A stretch of DNA of 64,000 nt, from the NCBI GenBank assembly GCA_950295325.1, contig OX485805.1, forward strand, positions 28,631,501 through 28,695,500. The letters are read 5' to 3'. The stretch comes from Polytrichum commune (taxonomy: Eukaryota; Streptophyta; Polytrichopsida; Polytrichales; Polytrichaceae). The translations under genes were made by a program, and so were the position numbers. The notes beneath the pieces are model-generated. The model was not told where the DNA came from. It saw nothing but the letters and a program-made list of their open reading frames with translations, and ran no database searches. This document shows positions 13,347 to 23,047 of the stretch, in pieces (position 1 is the first letter of the stretch; each line of letters starts with the position of its first letter).

Positions 13347-13689
13347 ACAGAATCAGTTGTCATTAAAGACAACTTGAACTCAGATTAAGTGCCTTTTTCG
13401 AAAATGACATATTCTATTACTGACCTAAATTCTGGTTCAAAGAGGACTCCGGGGAATTCTCAAGGGGTCCAACTAGTGTATGAGATGATTATACTGCTTG
13501 AAGCAAACATTTGATTGTGACCGGCTCACATACACCTCTTGGAGAACAAAGACATGTATTGTGCAAAGTGCAATAATTATTTATAGCAAGGCAACCTATC
13601 CCCAGGTACAATCTAGGGACCAAGTTGTTGGTGCTGCACTCTCAATACTACTAAAATCATGCTGTGCCAACATGCAAGACATTGTGCAC

Positions 13690-14000
13690 AAGGCCAGCCA
13701 CCCATAAGCTTGACCTTGAACTCAAGCTTGCAAGTTTGGTGGACCAAGTTAAAGAAATTGGACCATATGTGCCTGAAGTGGTGGAGCTTTGGTTCTTTCT
13801 TTCCTTGGATTGGTTTTCAAGTTCAGTCCTGAACTTATACACATTGACTTGGAGATTCTACTTACAAACTCAAGTTTGAGCTTGCACTTAAAATTGATGT
13901 ACATTAAGCAGGGGTAACACTTGAGACAAAGCTCCACCACAGGCACATGTAAGGGCTCAAATTCTCTTACCTTGGCCAAGTTTGAGCTTAAGCTTAAGTC
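13690..14000. repeat. Imperfect fold-back
   Basis: A segment around 13725-13800 containing atgtgcctgaagtggtggag recurs inverted around 13915-13990 as ctccaccacaggcacat. The arms are about 70 bases, imperfect, separated by roughly 120 bases. It sits directly beside the MITE at 14022. It could be an old inverted-repeat transposon; no coding potential is seen. Confidence 0.5.
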
Positions 14001-14021
14001 AGTGTGTTTGACAAGGAAAAC

Positions 14022-14230
14022 TACACTAAATATGTTAGTGTGACTTATTATTTGGAGCTACAAAATGCTTTAACTTTTTACTATCCATATTTTTTTACCA
14101 AGTTGTGAATACTCTATAATGTCCAAACAACCAATTTGACATTTGTTGGCAAAATATGAGATATACAGTAAATAGATATAGCAATGCATAATTCCAAATA
14201 GTAAGTGATACCAATACAAAATTTAGTGTA
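14022..14230. mobile_element. TA-flanked CACTAAATA MITE, copy A
   Basis: The element starts TA-CACTAAATATG and ends ATTTAGTG-TA, with long imperfect terminal inverted repeats: left tagtgtgacttattatttgga, right ccaaatagtaagtga. The interior (ctctataatgtccaaacaacca, ttgttggcaaaatatgagatatac) is shared with copies B and C. Non-coding. TA at both edges suggests a Tc1/mariner-type target duplication, although the CACTA start also recalls the CACTA superfamily. Confidence 0.8.
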
Positions 14231-14677
14231 CTGCTTTCAGTTGTGCCAGTGTAAAAAGGTTATATTCAGTAGGAGGGACAAGTTGCAAGAGTATTGTTAT
14301 GACTAAAAATAGAGATGCAAATCTAAATTGGTACTGTGACTGCCGAAGCACTTCCACAGACCCTTACGCTAACTCTTTTCTTTTCAAGCATATCTCACAT
14401 GAACATGCGATATCTGTAGCGAATGAGGCCTAATGAAGCAACTTCTGGACAAGTTCTTGCCTTCCATGTGCAGCTACTACATCCATCACTAAGACTTCTG
14501 ACACTGAAAATTTCATAAGTTCTCATTCCCTTCAATGGAGATGTTAATGCCGGTCAACAGGTTGCAAAGAAAGAAAGAAAGAAAAGCTCTCACATGGAAA
14601 GAATGTGTTTTCTATTTTGCTCCCTAAATGATACAAATGTGTTTTCAGTAGTTGTGTTTACCCTGCTATTGTCCTAC
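14231..14677. other. Intergenic stretch, nothing recognised
   Basis: AT-rich DNA between the MITE and the small membrane-protein ORF. It is the probable 3' flank of the minus-strand gene. No clear poly(A) signal or exon was found. Confidence 0.4.
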
Positions 14678-14947
14678 TTATTGTGGAAGCGCTTGCTTTC
14701 CACCTCGTCTCCGTGCATCGTTTTGCACGGCTGTGGACTGACCTGCCGAATCATCCTGAATATGTTTGACAGGGACCAATATAGAGCTGCCGGTGGCATC
14801 TGTGTGCCTTACAGCCAGTCTCCAAGCGGCATACACAATGAACCCCAAATTGGCCAGCAGAGCAACTACCCAAAACAGCACTTCCTTCCAGCCGCCCCAC
14901 TCTTCCTCGGTGTGATGGTCATGACGTATGTGGTGAATTTCCTCCAT
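14678..14947 (-). CDS. Small single-pass membrane protein candidate, 89 aa
   Basis: The frame begins with a His/Glu-rich N-terminus (MEEIHHIRHDHHTEEE), then a hydrophobic helix of about 20 residues (VLFWVVALLANLGFIVYAAW, residues 23-42), then a polar tail with RRRGG. This acid-TM-basic layout suits a small tail-exposed membrane protein. An acceptor-like tttgcag lies about 22 bases upstream of the ATG, so a 5' UTR intron is likely, with a leader exon somewhere before the pyrimidine-rich DNA at 15700-15740. A 145-codon frame overlaps on the plus strand (14594-15031); I prefer the minus frame because it has a coherent topology and upstream splice signal. Family not identified. Confidence 0.5.
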   Translation of the reverse strand: MEEIHHIRHDHHTEEEWGGWKEVLFWVVALLANLGFIVYAAWRLAVRHTDATGSSILVPVKHIQDDSAGQSTAVQNDARRRGGKQALPQ

Positions 14948-15700
14948 TGCTACTCAATAACAATCTGCAAACACCACAACCAAAGACACCCAAAAAAACA
15001 TTCAGCTACACACGGTATAACACGTTGTTAGAGTAACCAATCCCCCTCCCCCCCCCGGTATTAACGGAGCATCCACCGATTCAACCGAGCGATAATCTGC
15101 GGGGAAAAACTTATGCAACAATGCGTGTGATTGTGCCATGCCAACATCGAGTTCACCTTGTTCCACTTTGATCCTATCGTATCGATGCCGATGTCATAGG
15201 AAGTGATGCATTCGAATCACTAGATTTCAATATCACATGGGTTATCAATCATCTCATCCCTATGTTTCTTAAGTTTGATTCCTCGCTTAGCTAAACTGCC
15301 GGGTTGCTGCAAACCTTCTAAACCCCCTTATGTAACAAACATCCACAAACACATGCAGCCGCTATGAGTAACCCGAAAACGGAAGACAACTTTTGTTGTT
15401 CTACACCAATTACATGGCTGCTTAGAACGCATGACTTCTCCGAATTCCCACACCTGTCTTCCCTACGAGAGGAGAGACATCGACCTTTGAAAGAAGGTGC
15501 AGCGGACTCCATTAAGTAATGTAAGTAGTACTCGCGGCTTGCACTTCCCACAAACAAGCAGGCAACCTAAGCAATCAAGCAAGCTAAGGGAAGAAGAAAG
15601 CCCAACAAAAACGGCGAAGGTACAAGGATGGGAGGAACCTGGGAGCGTATACGTAAGGGAGATGACAAGATCGGAAGCACAACGAGATGGTGTTTGCGTA

Positions 15701-15739
15701 AGAAAGGAGAAGAGAAGAGAAGAGAAGAGAAGAAGGGAA
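15701..15739. repeat. AGAAG purine microsatellite
   Basis: Repeated AGAAG/GAGAA units, pyrimidine-rich on the minus strand. Such CT tracts are common near plant promoters and leaders, so it may belong to the leader of the small membrane-protein gene. Confidence 0.8.
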
Positions 15740-15839
15740 GGGCGCTTGGAGGGAATCCAGGGGCAGAGAGACCCACACACAACATAAGCTTTAGAGAACG
15801 GAGAGGTCGCTTGGGGGCAAGCTGGTAAGTATTCCTAAG

Positions 15840-16650
15840 CATATACCTTGCCTTTCCTTGCCTTTCTTTCCCACTTGCTTCCCACCCAAATTGGGCATCA
15901 CATGTGAAAGATATTGTGGAGGCCATTCTCGTTTGGAAACATTAGTTTCAAAATGGAATTTGGAATTTACCATAGGATTAAGTTCACCATAAACCTAGAT
16001 TTTGAAAAGGAAATAAAGTTACAAATGATTTCATTAAAATTCAAAAAACAACCACCAAATATAGAGGTTTGTCTTTCTACGTCCATGTAAAACCATCCAT
16101 GAAGGTTGATTATTCAACCAATTGTATCCTTCACATATTCTTCAAGTGAATTTTTGGAATTGGTTAAATACAGTTAACTGCTATTGAAGATTTTAAGTTT
16201 AAATATGTAGCATATTTTCACTTGCATGCAAGTACATACGTTGTATTTTGATCATCAATGTCAAATATGCATGTGTTTTTTTGTTTTTTTATTTTGACAT
16301 AAGACAATGTGTTTAACAAGTTTTTAACCCATGAATATATAACTTCTAAAATATGAACTTGGTGAGGCCCATACAAATTGTGTACATGGTTGTATATTGA
16401 GACCCTACAGCCTTGAAGGGTTGAAGGTGATAAAAAAAACAAAACAATACACTTGAACCTTATAGAATAGTTGCCGCTTACATTTACACTACCATACTTA
16501 TAAACATGAGAGTGCCTTTATTTTCTACAGACATCATTGGAGTGAAGTTTGAGAAACATGCACCCCAAAGATAGGCAATGGTTTAGAGATCATGCCAAGA
16601 GTAGATGAACGACTTGTAATTTATTTCTTATAAATGCAATGTCAAGTTTA
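15840..16650. other. AT-rich intergenic DNA
   Basis: No gene, RNA or clear repeat is supported. Short frames here have no recognisable protein character. Confidence 0.4.
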
Positions 16651-16651
16651 G

Positions 16652-17022
16652 TACACTAAATATTGTAGTTAGTGTCACCAATTCTATTTGTCTTGCTCAA
16701 TACTAATCGTAAACGCTTGCATAGTGTCACCAATACTAAATGTAAACTTAATATTATCTGTCATTTCTTGTAAGAAAATTGGGCATTATAGATTTACAAA
16801 ATTGCAATTATTGTCACTTGCAAAATGATTTTTATCCAAAATTCAGTCACTCGTGACAATATTTCACTTCAAAATATGTTAGGATGCTGATATACCAAAA
16901 ACGGGTGAACTAAAGTAAGCTGGAATGACAATATTTGTAAACTGCTTCATAACCAGTGTCATTATAAAAGTTACCGTAGTGACATAAAATACCATAAGAT
17001 GCTAAATACAATGTTTAGTGTA
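16652..17022. mobile_element. TA-flanked CACTAAATA MITE, copy D (long form)
   Basis: Left end TA-CACTAAATATTGTAGTTAGTG and right end ACAATGTTTAGTG-TA match the termini of copies A-C, but this copy is about 370 bases with a different interior. Probably a longer subfamily of the same MITE, or a family member with an insertion. Confidence 0.65.
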
Positions 17023-19149
17023 GTTCATTGTTCAAAGTCTTCAAGCGATTCATGCCTCGGTCTCTTACTCTTGTTCAAGTTGATAGTTCAACTTTAATGC
17101 ATTCTTATGTTTCTCACAACACCCTTATCAAAAGTGGATACACAATAGACTCAAAACCAACTTCTTATTGTTCTCCACTTAATATTCTCTCTCTCTCTCC
17201 CTTTCTAGTTTTAGATCAAGGCTGTTGTGACTATAAACAATTAAACAACTATTAAACAACTATTAAACAATTTGTGACTATAAACTTTCACATTAGTCAA
17301 CTAAAAATTGTTTTCTTTACAAATAGATTACAATACATGCAAGAGATCCTACATATACATGGAAAATGATCATGCTTTCCATAACAAATATGTAACAAGG
17401 ATGTAGATGAAAGAGGTGTAGTAACCATGATTACAAACGGGAACCACGTATGTAACCCATGGTAAAAAATAGGGTTTGGGAGAACTTACCATAGGTAAGA
17501 ACTCCAATATAAACCCCTAACCCTAAAAGATGCCTCCTTTTCTTATCATTCACGCAAGCACAAGGTGAGGTGACGGTGTGCATACTCACTAGAATAGTTG
17601 ATACGTGTGGAAAGTGAGAGGAACAAGGACGAGTCACCAAGAGGAGTTTTCTACTTGGAGTAACTTAGTCATGGCCAAGGATCTGGTTTGAACACCCATA
17701 TGTCATTTGGCAATGAGTGTTATTTTTTGAAATACTGCAATGCTTTTGATGATGTTTATATGTGTGCGACATGGATAACAATTGGGTCCTGCTGTTATTT
17801 ACCTCGTGTACGTAACTAATCCTCAAATGTTTGTTGGTTGGTTGCATGGGCACAGGTGAGGCAGGCCCTTCACACTCTCAATACGAGGATGTATTGTGAA
17901 TATGACATTTTAAGCATTTCTATGGGTTGAAATTAATAGGAACTTGTCCTTTGTATGCACTCCATACATAGGGTGGAGTAGATATATGTACTTTGTAGTG
18001 AAGCAAGAAGGTGGGTGATTAAACCTCAAAGGTATGGAGCAGTCATACTTAAACAGTTGTTGTTGGTTAATGTGTTATTATGGAAACCTTAAGTAAGGTA
18101 CATAGTCTTGCAAAGCAAAGTGAGTTATTACACAAAAGATCCAAGTTATACAACACATAGATGGGCATGATGGCAAACAACTACACTATGCAATATGTGT
18201 TGTGTTACCAAGTAGGACGCTGCCAAGAGAATAGAAAGAGTCTTGTGGAAGTTCCCACCCACCACCCTTGTATTGCAATGAATAAGTTATTGAAGGATTT
18301 GGCCTCTGAAAAGAGGAAGTTCAAACTTTGTAAAAGTTTTGAAAAGTCAGCTCTCTCTACGTACTTGGTCCCATTGTCCTAACATAAAATATCCATAATT
18401 CTAGTTCAAGTTCAAGGTTAAAGTCTAGTGCATTGCTAATTTCTTTGGACCTTATATAGTAAAACATGTTAATAATGAACGTCACATTTCTTTGTTCCTC
18501 CACTCTCAATAAATTTCAAGAAAATCATCTCACAAAGTATAATTTTTATTTTTGTGATAATGATAATAATGATATTATTATTATTATTATTATAACACCT
18601 AATAATAATGATAATAATAATACCTAACATTAGTGCTTTGCACCATATGTTGTTCATTGGTTTCCCCATGTTACAATGCACGGTGTTATCTTGGATGTTA
18701 TGGTAGCGATATTTCGGCTTAAGACTCGCATGATTCTCCACCAAATTTTGTCTATCACTTTGCACTAGGGTCCATCGAATTATTGCATGGGTATACGAAT
18801 CATCCCCAATAATGTGGGGCTTGACAAGCAATAGAGGGAAAAGCAATGGGCAATCTAAGTTGCCCTTAGCATGCATAGTGTTCACCTCTTTTTCAAGGCA
18901 AACGTGTAAAGGCAAAAAGATTCTACAATCATGTTATTGTCTACAGACATAAGCGTTTGTTATCTAACATTTTGTTTATGTTGCTAAGACATCGGTGTTT
19001 CAATCACATTTAAATGAGTATGTTGAGATTCTACATTAATTGAGGAACTTGATTGATGAATGTAATTATGTACATTTGGAATATATTATACTCAATATGC
19101 AAATATAGTTATAATACTATGCATTCGTTTACACTAACACCTCAACAAG
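17023..19149. other. AT-rich intergenic DNA with an ATT/AAT inverted microsatellite
   Basis: No gene is supported. At 18557-18624 an ATT run is followed within about 10 bases by an AAT run, so single strands could fold. A minus-strand frame across it translates to runs of Ile and Asn, an artefact of the repeat. Two telomere-like CCCTAA units occur near 17515. Confidence 0.5.
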
Positions 19150-19157
19150 GTAGACAC

Positions 19158-19493
19158 CAGAGCCCAACATTGGGCGCCCATGCCCATACCCACCCATGCC
19201 CATGGGTTTTGGGTGGGCATGGGTGCAATATTATTGTTCATGGGCGGGCATGGGTGGGCATGGTTGAGCTATTATTGTTCATGGGTGGGCATGGGTGGGC
19301 ATGGCTGCGATATTATTGTTCATGGGTGGGCATGGGTGGGGCACAATTACACAATTACACAATACACATTACATAATTTTTGAATACATGGGCGCAATTT
19401 GAATAGCATGGGTGGGCATGGGTGGGCATAGGTCGTTGCTGATGGGCATGGTCTGGGTATGGGTGCAATTAGAAAGGAAAATGTTGGGCTCTG
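19158..19493. mobile_element. hAT-like non-autonomous MITE with 8-bp TSD
   Basis: A 336-base element with perfect 14-bp terminal inverted repeats, CAGAGCCCAACATT at 19158-19171 and its complement at 19480-19493. It is flanked by perfect 8-bp direct repeats GTAGACAC (19150-19157 and 19494-19501). An 8-bp target duplication plus CAG-type ends is the hAT hallmark. The interior is built largely of GGGTGGGCAT-like units and three spacers reading atattattgttcatggg, so it is internally tandem. No transposase. It must have been mobilised in trans if hAT. Confidence 0.9.
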
Positions 19494-19501
19494 GTAGACA
19501 C

Positions 19502-20138
19502 CTTAGTGCCTCGTTTATTTTCTTGGGGTGAGCATACACTAACCTATTATGTTTATAGAGTGTATTTGACATGTTTCTGAAAATAATTGTTAGATTTCAA
19601 AATATGCAATTATAGGAGTATTATAATTTAATTACTAGTGGAGTCATATTTTGAATGGAAGAAATCACATACACAATGTATTATCACTCTTTAGTGGGTT
19701 GGGCTCACTGGTCCTGTAACAAAGAATCTAGTGCACATGGAACGTATATTATGGTGTTTCGCCTTCCCTTATATCAAGGAACACGTGGCTAGCTCCTCAT
19801 GGGACCAGGTAAGTTGCAAACCTTAGTGCAACTCCTTCATTCATAGGCTCGCCTCTCGTGATTCTCTCCTCCCGAGGCTCTCTCCTACCTCATGCATTCG
19901 TTATGTCTACCCTTGCTCTCACGTACACAATTATGATTGTTTGTTCCAAGGGAGAGGATTATTTTATTAATTTGAATCGACACAGTTCTACAAGAAAGAA
20001 GTGATGACATGATCAAGGAAAAATAGAGACCTTCGACTTTTAGTAACATTTTTAATGTGTTACATTGACAACCTTGATTGTCTATTGTATCTTTTGATTT
20101 GATTTTAATCTTCACATGTTTCAGAAGAAGTACATAAG
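19502..20138. other. Intergenic DNA, nothing recognised
   Basis: AT-rich stretch between the hAT-like MITE and the 70-bp duplication. No supported gene. Confidence 0.4.
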
Positions 20139-20278
20139 ACACATGCACATGGCCTAATAAGTCATGTCTAATCCAATTCTTATAGCCCTAATGTCCATAG
20201 TTCCCATGACACATGCACATGGCCTAATCAGTCACGTCTAATCCAATTCTTATAGTCCTAATGTCCATAGTTCCCACA
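20139..20278 (+). repeat. 70-bp tandem duplication
   Basis: Two head-to-tail copies, 20139-20208 and 20209-20278, begin gacacatgcacatggcctaa. They differ at only a few bases, so the duplication is fairly recent. Confidence 0.9.
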
Positions 20279-20517
20279 TTCCTCATCGTCCCCTCCTCTC
20301 ATTGATTATTGCTACTTAATTTTAGAAAATAATCATGTTTGTATTCTATGTTCGTCAACCGTCATATTTTTATAGTCTAGCAATGAACTGCACATCATAT
20401 TGACAGTTGGAATTATCCAAAAATCACCCATAAATCCAAAATATACTAAAATTTTGGTTATAAGCTCCATATATATGGTGCAAGGCCCACATGTGTTGGC
20501 ATCAAACTAGCATGTAA

Positions 20518-20722
20518 GGTAGATATATTTAATTCCAACACCACAATAATTTGGACACCTATATTTAAATGGTATGTGGTTAAGTGTGAATATAAGAACA
20601 TGCACCCAAAAATATATGTTTAAAAAGGATTTAACTATGTGCTCAAAATATGCTAAACATTCTACATGATTGAGGGGACCTATACGACAACTTCATGAGC
20701 ATGAGAATCTTTGCCTAAATGA
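20518..20722 (+). repeat. Dispersed repeat, copy 2 (related to 9038-9245)
   Basis: Same-orientation diverged relative of the repeat in the SGR6/hydrolase intergenic region. Shared blocks are gacacctatattt, atgtttaaaa, atatgctaa.cattcta and catgagcatgagaatct. Weak similarity may extend to about 20820. Confidence 0.55.
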
Positions 20723-20829
20723 TAATCAATAAGGTTTTCATTTGGGTTCCGAAATTATGAGTCAAATGGCTAGTACAAGCATGATTTGGATTTACTGCAC
20801 TCTAACCTCCCTAATATCACGCACTTGTC

Positions 20830-22380
20830 AACCAAAGTGCACATGATATTAAGGAGGTCTATAGTGTTAACATGGATGCATGATAATAGAGAATTAGTGT
20901 AACATGTGACATTATGGAATAACACAAAGTCAACACTACAATGATGACAACATGATGCGTGTGAGCAGGTGGTTTGAATTCTTTGATGGGTTATTTTAAT
21001 GTCAAAACATGTGATATGTGGCAGGGAAATGTGACAAAAAAGAGGGAGATTTAAACCAAGCACATTTGTTCCCTAGGGTTTCAGAATGTAAGAGAGGAAC
21101 TGACATTATGAAGGGTGACATTACGGGGGTTAATGTGTACACATCTCGCACTAATTGCATGTTTCATATACTGTGGGAAGGAGGCGTAAAGAGTAAAGTG
21201 TCCAAATAACATACACCTACCTTAATATACAGTGGGAGGAACAGGACATTTCCATTGGTCATATTCAAACTGTCATAACTACTGAATCTCCACATGAGCA
21301 GGAAGAAAGAAAGACTACAACAGTGGTCAACAAGGCAAGGCATAATCAATTCGAAGCCTAGACCAGATCACAAGGTCCCCATGGAGGATCGAAGCCACAG
21401 GGGCTTCATAAAAATCCATTAAAAAAAAAACTACAAAACTGTTTGGCAGAGAACCTTTGAACTACTGCCATACATTATACATCTGATTACGTGTGACCCA
21501 CACTATTTACCCCCCACGTAAATTGATCCTGCATGACTAGGTGGCAGCCAGAGAAGGTGCCATAGGGCGTTTTATGGTCGCACATCGATTTCAATGCTCC
21601 ACTTAATCAGATTTACAATGTACCTACTCTGATGAAGATGTGGTGTCCCCGAGTCGCCGTGTCTGGTTCTATTCGTGAGGCATACATTTCTCCTTATTTC
21701 ACCTCTTCATTCAATAGTGAACCTATCCCAAAAAAATCATGAGAAAGAAAGATCTATGGAGGTGCCATGGTAACAAAATCAATGCATGACGTCAAGTTGT
21801 CCATGCATTGTCCGGTCAAGATGTCCGTCAATGGACCCATCGTCCCAAGCGAAACTGCATCACTGTCCATTTCCAAAAATGTGTATACTCTGTAGAGGGC
21901 TCTCTATTCCGGGAGAAAACAGTTGTTCTTCCTTCAGTTGTTGCCACGTGTCATACGCACATGGGCTAAGACCCACTTGTATCCACCGTGGAAACCACAT
22001 TCCGGCACTTTTAAAGATGAAATAGAGCGCCAGTTGGACCCAGCGTGCACATGGATCAATGTGCTAGGACGCCGGCTCAACATCCTCTTGTTGAACCCCC
22101 TCGACTATGTCTGTCCACCATCGCTAGCCCTCTGCATCAACACTCAATCTAGTGAACACACTTGGGTGGACCTGTGTATGGAGTTAGAGAGTCATCGACA
22201 AACATGCACTTTCCGATAACTGTAACTATATCAAAGGAGGAGGTCCGATTTTTTTCTGATGGTTCATTGTAGATTTGCTAATTAATCCAACACAAGCTTC
22301 GCTGTGTGAATCTAATCTAATCGGTAGAAGTTGGAGAACGCACGAAAAAAGATCCGAATTACACCCACATACCTTAGAAT
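20830..22380. other. Intergenic DNA, 3' flank of the basic-protein gene
   Basis: No convincing gene. Short frames (for example 21786-22219) have no recognisable domain or upstream splice context. Part of it is presumably 3' UTR of the minus-strand gene ending at 22381. Confidence 0.4.
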
Positions 22381-22941
22381 CTAGATGCCCTTGACGAGAG
22401 AAGACCAGCTCGGATTGCTCTTGTCTGCGATGCCCATCATAGTGCGAATGTACGCATCCCTCACCTTCCGCAGCATCCTCAGCGGAGACAGAAGCACTCT
22501 CAATCGACGTCGAAGGCTAAAGCCGCTTCCTCGACTCACTGCCACCATTCGGGATGACGGCTTGGTCGACTTGGCGGCACCCACCAGTTTCACTCTTCTC
22601 CTGATTCTCCAACCGCCGAGAGTACGCTTGGATTCGGAATTGGCTGCTGAATGATCCTCAAAATGCTGATATAATAGTTCCTCGTCTTCCCAGGCCTTCA
22701 CCTGCCGCTCGTCGACATCGTCGTCATCGGGAAGTATCCCATCGGTGAGCTTCCTGTAGGCCCTGGGGTTGTCATCGTTTGATCTCCACACCTGCTTTGC
22801 CACCGAACCTTGCACTTGGTGCACAATCTTGTTGTTTTTCTTGTTTTCATCCTCATCCAAGTACTCTTCTTCATTGCAGTCTTGGATCCGCTGCAGGCGT
22901 GGGAACTGGATGGGTTCCCTTTGTCGACTCCACCTCCTCAT
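22381..22941 (-). CDS. Basic protein of unknown function, 186 aa
   Basis: Not recognised. The frame starts at an ATG (22941) 14 bases downstream of a good acceptor (ttgctctgcag), so a spliced 5' leader is likely; an ATG 30 bases upstream falls inside that acceptor and is not preferred. The protein opens with a basic stretch (MRRWSRQRE). An acidic middle follows (EEEYLDEDENKKNN; LPDDDDVDERQ). The C-terminal third is strongly Arg/Lys-rich with a helix-like LRRRLRVLLSPLRMLRKVRD ending near YIRTMMGIAD. No signal peptide or membrane segment is seen. The acidic/basic layout and an amphipathic Arg-Leu helix suggest binding to membrane or nucleic acid, which is inference. Purine-rich DNA at 22983-23047 (pyrimidine-rich on the sense strand) fits a plant leader. 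Confidence 0.55.
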   Translation of the reverse strand: MRRWSRQREPIQFPRLQRIQDCNEEEYLDEDENKKNNKIVHQVQGSVAKQVWRSNDDNPRAYRKLTDGILPDDDDVDERQVKAWEDEELLYQHFEDHSAANSESKRTLGGWRIRRRVKLVGAAKSTKPSSRMVAVSRGSGFSLRRRLRVLLSPLRMLRKVRDAYIRTMMGIADKSNPSWSSLVKGI

Positions 22942-22982
22942 GCTGACTTGGTCGCCTGCAGAGCAAAGCAAACATAGGTTTC

Positions 22983-23047
22983 TTTAGTTGAGGAGAGGAG
23001 AAGAGAAGATAAGGGAAGATAAGGGAAGGCAAGGGAAGTGAAGGGAA
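22983..23047. repeat. Purine-rich tract upstream of the basic-protein gene
   Basis: Imperfect gaagataaggg/gaagggaa units, CT-rich on the coding (minus) strand. Position and strand fit the transcribed leader or core promoter of the 186-aa gene. Confidence 0.6.

Noticed and set aside
18469-18915. 148-codon minus-strand frame
   Set aside because: Its centre is a run of Ile and Asn from the ATT/AAT microsatellite and the rest has no recognisable domain.
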